DNA from: Gammaproteobacteria bacterium
GTDB lineage: Bacteria > Pseudomonadota > Gammaproteobacteria > SZUA-229
DNA: 43,142 nt
Assembly (NCBI GenBank): GCA_016744065.1
Contig: JADGFA010000037.1
Location: 1-43,142, forward strand
Direction: 5' to 3'
Within the stretch, counting starts at the first letter, position 1. Every line of letters begins with the position of its first letter. The notes under the pieces were generated by a model that did not search any database, was not told where the DNA came from, and saw only the letters and a list, made by a program, of their open reading frames with translations. The translations under genes and the position numbers were made by a program. This document shows positions 22,709 through 32,009 of this stretch, piece after piece.

Positions 22709-24838
22709 ATGAAGTTTTCAATTAAAGCATCGACCAAAACATCTATTATAGCCATTGGCTTATTGTTTAATTTTTCTATTACAGCTGTTTCGGCTACCAC
22801 CGACACATCTCTGGAAATTTTAAAACCCCTTGATGAGCACAATCGCACAACAGCCGAGATTGTTAACAGGCTCGCTCAGCAACACTTTCAACGGACACAG
22901 GTTCGTCTTGATAACAATCTGTCTTCTGTTGTTTTTAATCGTTACATCAAGGAACTCGATAGTAACCGCAGCTATTTTATTCAAGCCGATATTGATTCCT
23001 TTGAAAAGTATCGTTACCGCCTGGATGACGCATTTCGTGCACGAAAAGTTGACCCTGCTTTTGTCATGTTTAATCGCTACCAGCAACGCGCCACCGAAAG
23101 ACTCGAATTTCTTCTTGGCACAATTAAACAGGGCATAGACAAACTGGATTTTAATAGCACTGATTCAATTTATATTGATCGTGAAAACCATGCATGGCCA
23201 CAGAACAAAAAAGAACTGGATAAACTCTGGCATAAACGCCTTATCAATAGCGCATTAAATTTAAGGCTATCAGGTAAGAAAGATGACAAGATCACAGAAC
23301 TACTAACCAAACGTTACAATAGCCAGCTCAAACGTATACAACAGAATAATTCAGAGGATGCATACCGCATTTATATGAATGCACTAACCCTGAGTTACGA
23401 CCCACACACACAATATTTTTCTCCCCGTGGTACAGAAAACTTTAATATTCGCATGCGCCTTTCGTTACAGGGTATTGGCGCCATGTTACAGGCCGAAGAT
23501 GACTACACAAAAGTAACCCGCTTAATTCCCGCTGGCCCAGCAGATAAGGCAGGTGAGCTAAAAGCCAATGATAAAATCACGGGTGTTGGCCAGGGTTCTG
23601 CAGGTGAAATAGTTGATGTTATTGGCTGGCGGCTAGATGATGTTGTTGACTTAATTCGTGGTAAAAAAGGCACGGTTGTTCGCCTGTCAGTTTTAAAAGC
23701 AAATGCGGTTGATACATCTAAAACAAAAACCATTTCTATCACCCGCGATAAAGTAAAACTGGATGATCAGGATGCTAGTCAGAGCATTATCGAATTTAAA
23801 AACTATGGTAAAAAATATCGCCTGGGTGTAATTGACATTCCTAAATTTTATATCGATTTTGAAGCAGCAAACAAGGGTGACCCTAACTATAAAAGCACGA
23901 CGCGTGATGTAAAAAAATTACTGAAAGAACTTGAAAGCAAGAAAGTAGATGGCGTGATTATTGATTTACGTGATAATGGCGGCGGCTCATTGCATGAGGT
24001 TAATACATTAATCGGACTCTTTATTAAATCTGGCCCAACTGTGCAGGTAAAAGATATCACTGGCCGTATTTATGTTTCAAAAGATAAGGACAATCAGGTC
24101 GCCTATACCGGCCCACTTGCGGTACTGGTTAATCGTATTAGCGCATCTGCTTCAGAAATTTTTGCAGGTGCTATTCAGGATTATCACCGTGGCATTATTG
24201 TGGGCACGCAAACCTATGGTAAAGGTACTGTGCAAGCCATGCTTCCCTTATCCAGTGGGCAAATCACTTTAACTCAACAAAAATTTTATCGCATAACCGG
24301 TGGCAGCACTCAGAACCGGGGCGTAATACCTGACATTGAACTGCCTTCTCTCTATGATGTATCTGAAGTAGGCGAAAGCTCATTAGAGGCAGCACTTCCC
24401 TGGGATAAAATTAAAGCAGCCCAGTTTGACACCTACCGTGATTTTTCACTGCAACTACCTAAATTAATGGCATTGCATGATAAGCGTATTCTAAAAGATC
24501 CTGACTTTATACATTTAGCTAAAACCAATGATTTAATAGAACAGCGCCGTCAACAGAAAGAAATTTCTCTCAATGAAAATGCAAGACGTAAAGAGAAAAA
24601 AGACCTGGAAAACATCCAGATAAAACTTGAAAATAATCGACGCAAAGCATTGGGAATGGATTTAATTAGCAGCCTTGATGAGCTTGATAATGCCATTAAG
24701 GACAATGAAGAGGATATACCACCTCATGAAGATGAAGAGAAAAAAGAAGACACACCCACTCCCTTGTTAACAGAAACAGGTAATATCTTGATCGATTTTT
24801 TAAATTTAAATTACCCTGCAATGGCAGATCACAACTAA
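22709..24838 (+). CDS. prc: Tail-specific carboxy-terminal protease Prc
   Basis: This 709-residue periplasmic S41 peptidase has a signal peptide (to about residue 29), an N-terminal helical domain and a PDZ domain (near 250-330, GIGAMLQAEDDYTKVTRLIPAGPADKAGEL). The catalytic domain has Ser480 in ISASASE and Lys505 in TYGKGTVQ, the Ser-Lys pair spaced 25 residues as in E. coli Prc. A long charged C-terminal domain is present (with DUF3340-like EQRRQQKE segments). It degrades or trims proteins with nonpolar C-termini, including cell-wall enzymes and mislocalised proteins. It is a single gene with its own terminator. Confidence 0.95.
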   Translation: MKFSIKASTKTSIIAIGLLFNFSITAVSATTDTSLEILKPLDEHNRTTAEIVNRLAQQHFQRTQVRLDNNLSSVVFNRYIKELDSNRSYFIQADIDSFEKYRYRLDDAFRARKVDPAFVMFNRYQQRATERLEFLLGTIKQGIDKLDFNSTDSIYIDRENHAWPQNKKELDKLWHKRLINSALNLRLSGKKDDKITELLTKRYNSQLKRIQQNNSEDAYRIYMNALTLSYDPHTQYFSPRGTENFNIRMRLSLQGIGAMLQAEDDYTKVTRLIPAGPADKAGELKANDKITGVGQGSAGEIVDVIGWRLDDVVDLIRGKKGTVVRLSVLKANAVDTSKTKTISITRDKVKLDDQDASQSIIEFKNYGKKYRLGVIDIPKFYIDFEAANKGDPNYKSTTRDVKKLLKELESKKVDGVIIDLRDNGGGSLHEVNTLIGLFIKSGPTVQVKDITGRIYVSKDKDNQVAYTGPLAVLVNRISASASEIFAGAIQDYHRGIIVGTQTYGKGTVQAMLPLSSGQITLTQQKFYRITGGSTQNRGVIPDIELPSLYDVSEVGESSLEAALPWDKIKAAQFDTYRDFSLQLPKLMALHDKRILKDPDFIHLAKTNDLIEQRRQQKEISLNENARRKEKKDLENIQIKLENNRRKALGMDLISSLDELDNAIKDNEEDIPPHEDEEKKEDTPTPLLTETGNILIDFLNLNYPAMADHN

Positions 24839-24860
24839 AGCTGACTACTAACTATACTCA

Positions 24861-24894
24861 AGGGCAGATACCAGTTTTATTATCTGCCCTCTTT
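24861..24894 (+). terminator. Rho-independent terminator after prc
   Basis: A perfect 10-bp stem (agggcagata / tatctgccct) with a 10-base loop is followed by CTTTTATT, 22 bases after the prc stop. Confidence 0.85.
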
Positions 24895-25036
24895 TATTAG
24901 TTTTCTGGTTTAGCTATCAGAAAACCAGTAAAAGAGTAAAACAAAACAATTTATCTCAGTAAAATTTTCCCCAATATATGCAATCAGGCCGCTATTCACC
25001 ACCAGCATCAAATAAATTATGCCGGTGTTTCACTCA

Positions 25037-25771
25037 TCAATGTAAAACACTGTTCAGACCAAAACCAGCTGCATATTTTTTCATAACTTCACGCACATTT
25101 TCAGGGTAATCAACAATATTCATTTGCTGCATGCCTTCATTAAAAAATTGCTGACTATCTGCTGGTATATTTTTAATTAACTGATCAAAGACCTGCTGCA
25201 TTATCTCAGAATTATGTGTACGTGTAGCAACAATACCCCAATTAAGATTAAGTATACGCCAGGGACGCATTGGGTTAGTTACCTCTAAATCCTGCTTAAT
25301 TACTGAATCAGTAAGATTAATTACATCACTAATTAATTCACATAAAACTTCAAGCTGATTTTTATCCTGTATTGTATTAGCATAACTGGCAATCGCATTT
25401 ACAATAATGTCCAGTTTTTTTATTTTGCCTCCATTATTTTTCAGCCAGCCTGCAATAGGTAATGACAGGCGATGCAATTCCATCATTCGACCCTGCATGC
25501 CTCTTGCCGCACAACTCACTGAAATTTCATCTAGCAGGTTTAATGCATATTCACCTATTTCGCTAATTTCATTCGCACTTATATCAAGTTCTTTTTTTCT
25601 ATTCACATCAGGAGCAAGCCGTAACATTATTTGTATATTCTGACGCAGTGCTTCAATCATCTCTAATGTTTGTTTTGACTCATCTGTATCTGCAGATTGA
25701 AGACTTAACGTCAATGCCTCTACAATTGATTCATATTTCTGAGTTAATTCATTAATGTCTGTTTCTAACAT
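25037..25771 (-). CDS. Helical soluble protein of unknown function
   Basis: I do not recognise this 244-residue protein. It has no signal peptide or membrane segment and is predicted nearly all helical, with long amphipathic stretches and heptad-like leucines and isoleucines (EALTLSLQSADTDESKQTLEMIEALRQNIQIML). One conserved-looking block is NPMRPWRILNLNWGIVATR near residues 165-183. It is divergent from the glyoxalase gene, 70 bases away, and lies between it and the prc terminator. Neighbours give no clear hint of function. Confidence 0.75.
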   Translation of the reverse strand: MLETDINELTQKYESIVEALTLSLQSADTDESKQTLEMIEALRQNIQIMLRLAPDVNRKKELDISANEISEIGEYALNLLDEISVSCAARGMQGRMMELHRLSLPIAGWLKNNGGKIKKLDIIVNAIASYANTIQDKNQLEVLCELISDVINLTDSVIKQDLEVTNPMRPWRILNLNWGIVATRTHNSEIMQQVFDQLIKNIPADSQQFFNEGMQQMNIVDYPENVREVMKKYAAGFGLNSVLH

Positions 25772-25841
25772 TACTCACTCATCCTGATATAGATTGATAT
25801 ATACTAAGCGATTAAAGGGCAACTCTTCGAGCAAAAATCAT

Positions 25842-26234
25842 ATGCGCATTTTACACACTATGCTTCGTGTCGGTAATTTAGAAAAATCAATTAAGTTTTA
25901 TATCGATATTTTTGATATGCAACTATTGCGTAAAAAAGACTACCCCGATGGCCGCTTCACTCTGGCATTTCTCGGCTATGGTGATGAAGCCAGTAATACG
26001 GTAATCGAGTTAACTCATAACTGGGATACAGACAGTTATGACCTGGGTAATGCTTATGGTCATATAGCACTGGAAGTAGATGATGTATATAAATCAGTTG
26101 ATGCCATCAAAAAACAGGACGGCAAGATACTCCGTGAAGCAGGCCCAATGAATGCGGGTTCAACCATTATTGCCTTTGTTGAAGACCCGGATGGTTATCA
26201 AATTGAACTACTTGCAGCTAAAACAGGTAATTAA
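25842..26234 (+). CDS. gloA: Lactoylglutathione lyase (glyoxalase I)
   Basis: It converts the hemithioacetal of methylglyoxal and glutathione to S-lactoylglutathione. I choose the ATG at 25842 (MRILHTMLRVGNLEKS..., 130 residues), which matches the family's start; the frame opens 48 bases earlier without reason. Metal ligands are in place: His in MRILHTML, Glu in NTVIELTHNW, His in YGHIALEVDD and Glu in GYQIELLA. The size is that of the Ni-dependent E. coli type. The protein is cytosolic. It is the only gene of its unit and diverges from an unknown gene. Confidence 0.94.
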   Translation: MRILHTMLRVGNLEKSIKFYIDIFDMQLLRKKDYPDGRFTLAFLGYGDEASNTVIELTHNWDTDSYDLGNAYGHIALEVDDVYKSVDAIKKQDGKILREAGPMNAGSTIIAFVEDPDGYQIELLAAKTGN

Positions 26235-26339
26235 ATTTTTTTGCATAAATAAGTATTAATATCTGGCCTGCATGTCTGCGCCAGTATTCTCGTCATAATA
26301 CTTTAACTTAATTCATATATTATATTCACGATAAAAACA

Positions 26340-27524
26340 TCACACCAGGTCATCAACCATTTTATCGGATACACGATTTCGCCCATTACGCTTACTGTCA
26401 TAAAGGCAACTATCAGCGGCTTTCACTAATACGGCACTGGACTGCTCATATTCAGCCGTAGTAGTTGCCAGGCCAATACTCACCGTCACCCAGGGGCTAA
26501 CCTCTTCTTTTCCGGCGGTTATTCTAGCCTCCTCCACCGATCGCCTCAAACGCTCAGCGAGCAGACGAGCATGCTCTACGCTGGTATTGGGTAAAACAAT
26601 CGCAAACTCTTCACCACCATAACGAGCTGTAAAATCAGCTGTTCGCTTCAACTGACCAGACAATATTTTACCAACGGTAAATAAGCAGACATCCCCCATC
26701 TGATGACCGAAACTATCGTTATAAGCTTTAAAATAATCTATATCCACCATCAGCAAGCTTAATGGCGTATATTCGCGCATACTTCGCTTCCACTCTTCCT
26801 CTAGCACCATATCAAAATAACGACGATTATAAGTCCCGGAAACATCATCAATAATTGTCATACGAGAAACACGGTTAAACTGTCGCCCTGATGAACGTAA
26901 TGCATACACAACAACGATACCTATAATACAGAATATTAATGTAATACCGATTAAAGTATACTGACGAGACTGCTCATATTTAGCCATCACATTTGCATAT
27001 GTTTCTGCCTGGTTATCAACAATTCGATCGAGCAGAAACAGCACTTTAACACTGGCCAGTCGCCCTTCAAGAAAAACGGCCTCTAGATCTGCTGATTCGA
27101 GACCACCAAATATCAGCCCCTCAACCAGATTGTCATGATAAGGCAATGCATAAGCAACCGACTCATCCAGTTGTTTCAGATTATCCAGTAATATTTTATT
27201 CACAGAAGTTGTTATTAACAGCTCACGCGCATGAGTATAAATACCTGCCATATGATAAAAACGCACAGCCTCTTCATCACGATCAAATACCTCTTTCATA
27301 TTTATCATGCGCTGTATTATCAATTCTCGTTTTTGTACCGCATCACGCATCGTCATCACCAGACGAACCTGCTGAGTATTGGTTTTAACCAGATTAAAAG
27401 CAGCTCGACTCCAGACATCAACCTGAACCAGCAAAGTCACCACAATAGCAGCACAAAGTAAAATGACGGCGATAAACCCAAACAGAGTTGACCGGGTACC
27501 GATAAATTTTGGAAAGGATGTCAT
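26340..27524 (-). CDS. Membrane diguanylate cyclase (GGDEF domain)
   Basis: This 394-residue inner-membrane protein has transmembrane segments at about 12-34 and 190-208, with a ~155-residue helical periplasmic sensor domain between them. A C-terminal GGDEF domain has the active GGEEF motif at 303-307, so it should make cyclic di-GMP from two GTP. An RxxD inhibitory I-site is present (RTAD, 294-297), five residues before it, so product feedback is expected. No EAL domain is present. The sensor ligand is unknown. The gene is alone on the minus strand. Confidence 0.93.
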   Translation of the reverse strand: MTSFPKFIGTRSTLFGFIAVILLCAAIVVTLLVQVDVWSRAAFNLVKTNTQQVRLVMTMRDAVQKRELIIQRMINMKEVFDRDEEAVRFYHMAGIYTHARELLITTSVNKILLDNLKQLDESVAYALPYHDNLVEGLIFGGLESADLEAVFLEGRLASVKVLFLLDRIVDNQAETYANVMAKYEQSRQYTLIGITLIFCIIGIVVVYALRSSGRQFNRVSRMTIIDDVSGTYNRRYFDMVLEEEWKRSMREYTPLSLLMVDIDYFKAYNDSFGHQMGDVCLFTVGKILSGQLKRTADFTARYGGEEFAIVLPNTSVEHARLLAERLRRSVEEARITAGKEEVSPWVTVSIGLATTTAEYEQSSAVLVKAADSCLYDSKRNGRNRVSDKMVDDLV

Positions 27525-27719
27525 TAATTTTTTAATTTTTTCTGATTATAATGTCAGGCTCTCCTGTTAATTACCAATGTCTTTCGTATAACCTGAAATG
27601 CACGCTGGTACAGGTTAGTACCTCAGACCATGCTCTCAAAAATTTAAATCAGAGCACAAGCAATTAATAGAGATGCCCTGTACAATATAGCCTGTTTTTA
27701 GCCAACAAGTAAGTCATCT

Positions 27720-28877
27720 ATGGATATAGTTTACATTGACACTAATGAAGCCCTGGCTTTTACCTGTGACACCATCCGGCAAAGTAAAGTTATTTGCATT
27801 GATACCGAATTTCACCGTGAAACAACCTATTATCCTGAACTTGCTCTTATTCAACTCTCAGATGGTGAAAAAACCTGCTGTATTGATCCTCTTAGCATCA
27901 CTGATTTCACACCTTTTCTAGCGCTCTTAACTAACACGAATATAACCAAAGTATTACACGCTTCAGGGCAGGATCTGGAAATATTCAATCAACTGTTTAA
28001 TACGCTTCCTACGCCTGTATTTGATACTCAAATTGCAGCCGGATTATTAGGTTACGGCGATCAAATTGGCTATGCCCCCTTAATAAAAAAAGAACTTGAT
28101 ATAAATATTGATAAATCCCAGTCACGTACCGACTGGTTGAAGCGCCCACTCAATAAAGACCAGTTACTTTATGCTGCCAGTGATGTGTATTACCTGGCCA
28201 AAGCTTATCCAAAAATGATAACGCAACTCAAGTCACTCAATCGCCTTGAGTGGTTACACGGTGATTTCGCTGAACTTTGTATGCCAGCCAAATACCAGGT
28301 GGATACTCATAACATCTGGAAAAAAGTGAAGGGCAACCAGAAACTACATGGCATACAGCTTGCCATTTTACAGGCCGTTGCAGCCTGGCGTGAAGAGAGC
28401 GCACAAAAACGAAATCGCCCCAGACGCCGCATTGTACCGGATGATGCGCTGATTGATATTTCTCGTTTAAAACCAGACAGTGCTGATAAAATTAAACAAT
28501 TACGTTCATTAAATAAAACCCGCCTTAACTCAGAAGATGCGGCACAATTATTACAACGTATCAATAATGCTTTACAGGTACCTCAGGAACTCTGGCCTAA
28601 ACATGCAAGACGTCACAAACTAAGTATGCGTGAAGAAGCACTGATTGATGCTCTAATAGCATTACTAAAATTAAAAGCAGATGAGCACCGTATTACCCCT
28701 TTAAACCTTGCATCTCGAAAAGAGTTAGAGCTATTACTTCAGGGAAGCACGGACATCCCATTAATGCAGGGCTGGCGTTATGCTCATGCGGGCCAGGTAA
28801 TAGAACAATTTTTAGATGGCAAAAGTTTTTTACAGATTAATGCCCTTCAATTACAACTTCAAGGTGACGATAAATAA
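27720..28877 (+). CDS. rnd: Ribonuclease D
   Basis: This 385-residue 3'-5' exoribonuclease acts in tRNA and stable-RNA 3' end trimming. The DEDD catalytic residues include Asp28 and Glu30 in CIDTEFHRE, Asp in SGQDLEIFN, and the last Asp in YAASDVYYL. An HRDC domain (about 205-290, with QLAILQAVAAWREESAQKRNRPRR) and the second C-terminal helical region are both present. The stop overlaps the next start by one base (TAATG). Confidence 0.94.
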   Translation: MDIVYIDTNEALAFTCDTIRQSKVICIDTEFHRETTYYPELALIQLSDGEKTCCIDPLSITDFTPFLALLTNTNITKVLHASGQDLEIFNQLFNTLPTPVFDTQIAAGLLGYGDQIGYAPLIKKELDINIDKSQSRTDWLKRPLNKDQLLYAASDVYYLAKAYPKMITQLKSLNRLEWLHGDFAELCMPAKYQVDTHNIWKKVKGNQKLHGIQLAILQAVAAWREESAQKRNRPRRRIVPDDALIDISRLKPDSADKIKQLRSLNKTRLNSEDAAQLLQRINNALQVPQELWPKHARRHKLSMREEALIDALIALLKLKADEHRITPLNLASRKELELLLQGSTDIPLMQGWRYAHAGQVIEQFLDGKSFLQINALQLQLQGDDK

Positions 28878-29902
28878 TGTCTCAGGTTAATGGCATATGC
28901 GACTTCCTTAATCAGGCTGGAACTCAATTTAAAATTTTTGATATGGGTCGTCGAATCAAAGAAATAAGTACAGAAGATTTTTTACTTTTTGAGCAGGGTA
29001 ATACTGCCTATCCACTCCCCCTGCAACAACAGGCCTGGTTAGGTTTTCTGGTATGGACAGAAGATAAAAAATCAGAACTGGTTATCTGGTTTCTACGCTT
29101 CCCACTAGATGCCTCAGGTAAGCTTACATCAGGTATTCGTGATGACTTTGTTTTACGCCTGTTAAATAAAGAAGGCGGTGAAACACCCCAACAGGATGAA
29201 TCTAACCCTTATGGTTTCAAACCAAAACAGGAACACATGGCCAGCTTTCACGCAAAAGCCGCAAAACTATTAGACCAGCCTGCATCCAGTTACTATGAAC
29301 ACGCAAGAGATTATTTTGTCGGTAAACCAGGCTATGACCAATGGGCTTTTGTTGGTTTTCAGGGCATTGCAGATTTGGCAGCAAGGCTGGATGAAGACAA
29401 TAATGCAGAGTTAATAGCTGAGTCAATTGAAAAACTTCCACCTCAGCCATTTGAAGCACTGGCACAATGTATTGAACATGAAAAAATTAATGCCGACATA
29501 TCTCAGGCAATTGTTAATCGCATAAATCATGAACTGGAAAAAAACGAAACCGATGCAAACTTTATCTCTCTCTGTATTCGCGCATTATCCAATACACAGG
29601 AACAAACACTACTTGAACTGACATTAAATACAATATTAAATACTGAAGCTGGCCCACACCCAGAGGTACTGGCCTCCATATCTGGACGCTGCTGGCTGGC
29701 TTTAAAAAGTGATGAAACGATTCAACTGTTTCTTGAAGCTCTGGCAAATTGCACTGAAGGGCAGAATTTCTTTAATCTGATCATTGTTGATTTAATTAAT
29801 ATTCCTGGCATGCAGGACAGCATTTTAAAAGCGGTTAAATCAACTGAACGATCAGAAAAATTATCCCGAGCAATTGGTGAGTTGTTTAAAAGCTTTACCT
29901 AA
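28877..29902 (+). CDS. DUF3549 family protein
   Basis: This 341-residue soluble protein starts with MSQVNGICDFLNQAGTQFKIFDMGRRIKEIS and has WLGFLVWTEDKKSELVIWFLRFPLD, the pattern of the DUF3549 family found next to rnd in many gammaproteobacteria. No enzymatic motif is visible, and the second half is helical. Coupling to rnd (one-base overlap, TAATG) suggests work in the same process, perhaps RNA metabolism. That is inference only. Confidence 0.85.
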   Translation: MSQVNGICDFLNQAGTQFKIFDMGRRIKEISTEDFLLFEQGNTAYPLPLQQQAWLGFLVWTEDKKSELVIWFLRFPLDASGKLTSGIRDDFVLRLLNKEGGETPQQDESNPYGFKPKQEHMASFHAKAAKLLDQPASSYYEHARDYFVGKPGYDQWAFVGFQGIADLAARLDEDNNAELIAESIEKLPPQPFEALAQCIEHEKINADISQAIVNRINHELEKNETDANFISLCIRALSNTQEQTLLELTLNTILNTEAGPHPEVLASISGRCWLALKSDETIQLFLEALANCTEGQNFFNLIIVDLINIPGMQDSILKAVKSTERSEKLSRAIGELFKSFT

Positions 29903-30107
29903 CTCAGCTAAGCTGAACCTGTTACTGTCATTCGTTCGATTACTTTGCTCGGGAATAAACCAGAGACAGGTCTCGCTTTTTGAGCTCCGCCCCCTGTGGT
30001 GATTCCAACCTGACTGACAGGGCAACGGACAATAAAACTATTAAACTCTTGAAATACAACAAAATACCTCCTATTATCTAGAAATAACTTTAACTGAGAT
30101 AATAAAA

Positions 30108-30569
30108 ATGAATAACGTCAGTTTATTAATACCTAAACACCAGCATCCAACCTGGATCCCCGAACTGGATGAAATGGAATCAGAAACATCTGAATTAGTC
30201 GATATCCCATTACTTGGCTTTATCACTGCTGGCCAGCCAATTGAACGCATTGAGACACATGATCTGGTAAAAGTACCTTCACATATGGTACGGAAAAACA
30301 CCTATGCATTAAAAGTGCAGGGCCACTCCATGATTGATGACAATATTCAGGACGGCGATGTTATTATTGTTGAAAAACAGATATCGGCAGAAAATGGCCA
30401 GTCAGTCGTTGCTTTGATCAATAATGAACAGGTCACTCTGAAAAAATTCTATATTGAAGCCGAGGGTATTCGTCTACAACCTGCTAATCCAGATATGGAA
30501 CCGATTATTCTAAAGAATGAAGAGGTTCAGGTGCTAGGCATTGTCTCAGGTGTGATTCGAAACTTTTAA
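30108..30569 (+). CDS. LexA/UmuD-like S24 autopeptidase without DNA-binding domain
   Basis: This 153-residue protein contains the S24 peptidase domain of LexA: an Ala41-Gly42 cleavage site in LGFITAGQPIE, catalytic Ser74 in VQGHSMID, and Lys112 in VTLKKF. LexA itself has a winged helix-turn-helix of about 70 residues before the cleavage site. Here only 40 residues precede it and they show no such fold (LIPKHQHPTWIPELDEMESETSELVDIP). UmuD also lacks a DNA-binding domain but normally cleaves at Cys-Gly. No upstream frame supplies the missing domain. I see no LexA box next to it and no umuC or dinB beside it. It could be a UmuD-like mutasome partner or a regulator that responds to RecA. Its role is open. 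Confidence 0.8.
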   Translation: MNNVSLLIPKHQHPTWIPELDEMESETSELVDIPLLGFITAGQPIERIETHDLVKVPSHMVRKNTYALKVQGHSMIDDNIQDGDVIIVEKQISAENGQSVVALINNEQVTLKKFYIEAEGIRLQPANPDMEPIILKNEEVQVLGIVSGVIRNF

Positions 30570-30633
30570 TAGCCTGTCTATACTCTGTTTCGATGTTCTG
30601 CAAGGTAAACTCAGTAACTGCCAATAAAAACAA

Positions 30634-30690
30634 AATAGCTTATAATGTGGTGCACCACGGGTGCACCTGAAAAAAGCTGTTTTTTTTTGC
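30634..30690. promoter_or_regulatory. Double palindromic GGTGCACC hairpin with A/T-rich tail
   Basis: Two copies of the palindrome GGTGCACC, separated by ACG, form an 8-bp stem within 30650-30670. They are followed by AAAAAAGCTGTTTTTTTT. TATAAT lies just upstream (near 30640). The stretch sits between convergent genes (the S24 protein and the first HDOD gene) and most simply serves as a shared terminator. A short RNA starting here is the alternative. Confidence 0.35.
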
Positions 30691-30761
30691 AATCATTTTC
30701 ATTTATTGGTATTTTTAAAATCCTAAAAAACACCCGCTATTAACACTAAAATCAGAAAATG

Positions 30762-32000
30762 TTAAACCCCCAACAATTTCTCCATTTCACTTATTTCTTC
30801 TCTCGCCTCATCTAATATTTGCATTGCAAAAGCTGGGTCATGTTTATTCGAAAATAATTTTTTAAATGCTGGCACATTGTTTATATCAGGTAAACTGGAA
30901 AGCTGCTTGCGCCTTAACATGTCATAAACCTGGGCAATAATAATAACATCTTCTATTTTCAGGTTTTCTCCACTGTCGTGATACCAGTGCTCTGCATGAG
31001 TAACTACATTTAGCATTTCCTTTGGTAAATCCCAGGATTTTACAACCAGCACCCCCACTGCTACGCGCAATGATTTTATCAACTGAGCTATTTCTTTTTC
31101 ATCTGATAGTTCCAGACGCGTTTTTTCAATATACGTAATGACAGGAATAACCCCTATATCATGAATTAAACCGGCCAGTAATAATTCATCTGCATCCAGA
31201 TTTTTTATATGCTTTCCAAGTACATAACAAATTGATGCTATCTCAATACTGTGAGAATAGAACATTTTCATCTGTTTTTTAAGAAAAGCATGACGTGTTT
31301 TAAATAACTGAGCCACACTAAAACTCAACACCAGATTACGTGTCATTTTTAAACCTAAACGAACAATCACATCTCGCATACTATGAATCGTATTAATGCC
31401 ACGCGTTAAGGGGCTGTTAGCAACCTTAATTAGACGTATAGAAATTGCAGGATCTAACTCTACAATCTTGCTGATTTTTCCAATATCAACTTCGCTCTGC
31501 TCCACTGCTTTTTTTATACGTAATGCAATCTCTGGCAAACTGGGCAATTTTAATTGTCCAGTTTCAACTGAGTGCATTATTTCATTATAAATATTACTTT
31601 CGACATGACTCATTTGATGGCTTAATGCGCGTTCATCTATAAGCACTTCTTTTTCAATTAAACGATTAAATAATTCCCGACTAAATTGCCATATTTCACA
31701 ATTAGCATTAACAGTAAAATATGTTTCTGTTTCCTCATGCTCTGAAAATATGGGTTTTAATGCATCAGCAGAACCACTAACCAATAACTGTGGTGGTAAA
31801 TACTGTAAACATAAATCAAGTTTGCCATTTACCAGATAAAGAATTTGATCTTTACACTCATTCGAATATAACTTTTCACCAGGTAAAAGCGTTATTAGTT
31901 CACCTGTTTTTGCCAGTTTAATTCGATCACCTGTTGCCAGATCTTTAAAAGGAATTAATTGATTAATATGCTCTTCTAATTCATTTCTGGAAAATGGCAT
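30762..32000 (-). CDS. HDOD-domain regulator with CRP-like N-terminal domain (copy B)
   Basis: This 412-residue cytosolic protein has two parts. Residues 1-130 form a cyclic-nucleotide-binding-like fold (LLPGEKLYSNECKDQILYLVNGKLDL), but the phosphate-cassette residues of true cAMP binders are not evident. Residues 145-345 form an HDOD domain (KLPSLPEIALRI, IVELDPAISIRLIKVANSPLTRG, VIVRLGLKM, LAGLIHDIGVIP), related to HD phosphohydrolases but usually not catalytic. Such proteins tune signalling and surface behaviour. It follows a paralogue by 9 bases. Confidence 0.88.
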   Translation of the reverse strand: MPFSRNELEEHINQLIPFKDLATGDRIKLAKTGELITLLPGEKLYSNECKDQILYLVNGKLDLCLQYLPPQLLVSGSADALKPIFSEHEETETYFTVNANCEIWQFSRELFNRLIEKEVLIDERALSHQMSHVESNIYNEIMHSVETGQLKLPSLPEIALRIKKAVEQSEVDIGKISKIVELDPAISIRLIKVANSPLTRGINTIHSMRDVIVRLGLKMTRNLVLSFSVAQLFKTRHAFLKKQMKMFYSHSIEIASICYVLGKHIKNLDADELLLAGLIHDIGVIPVITYIEKTRLELSDEKEIAQLIKSLRVAVGVLVVKSWDLPKEMLNVVTHAEHWYHDSGENLKIEDVIIIAQVYDMLRRKQLSSLPDINNVPAFKKLFSNKHDPAFAMQILDEAREEISEMEKLLGV

Positions 32001-32009
32001 GATATATCT

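Noticed and set aside
30648..30672. NtrC binding site
   Set aside because: GGTGC/GCACC words resemble NtrC half-sites, but the spacing between GCACC and GGTGC (3 bases) is too short for the known dyad, and no sigma-54 promoter is next to it.
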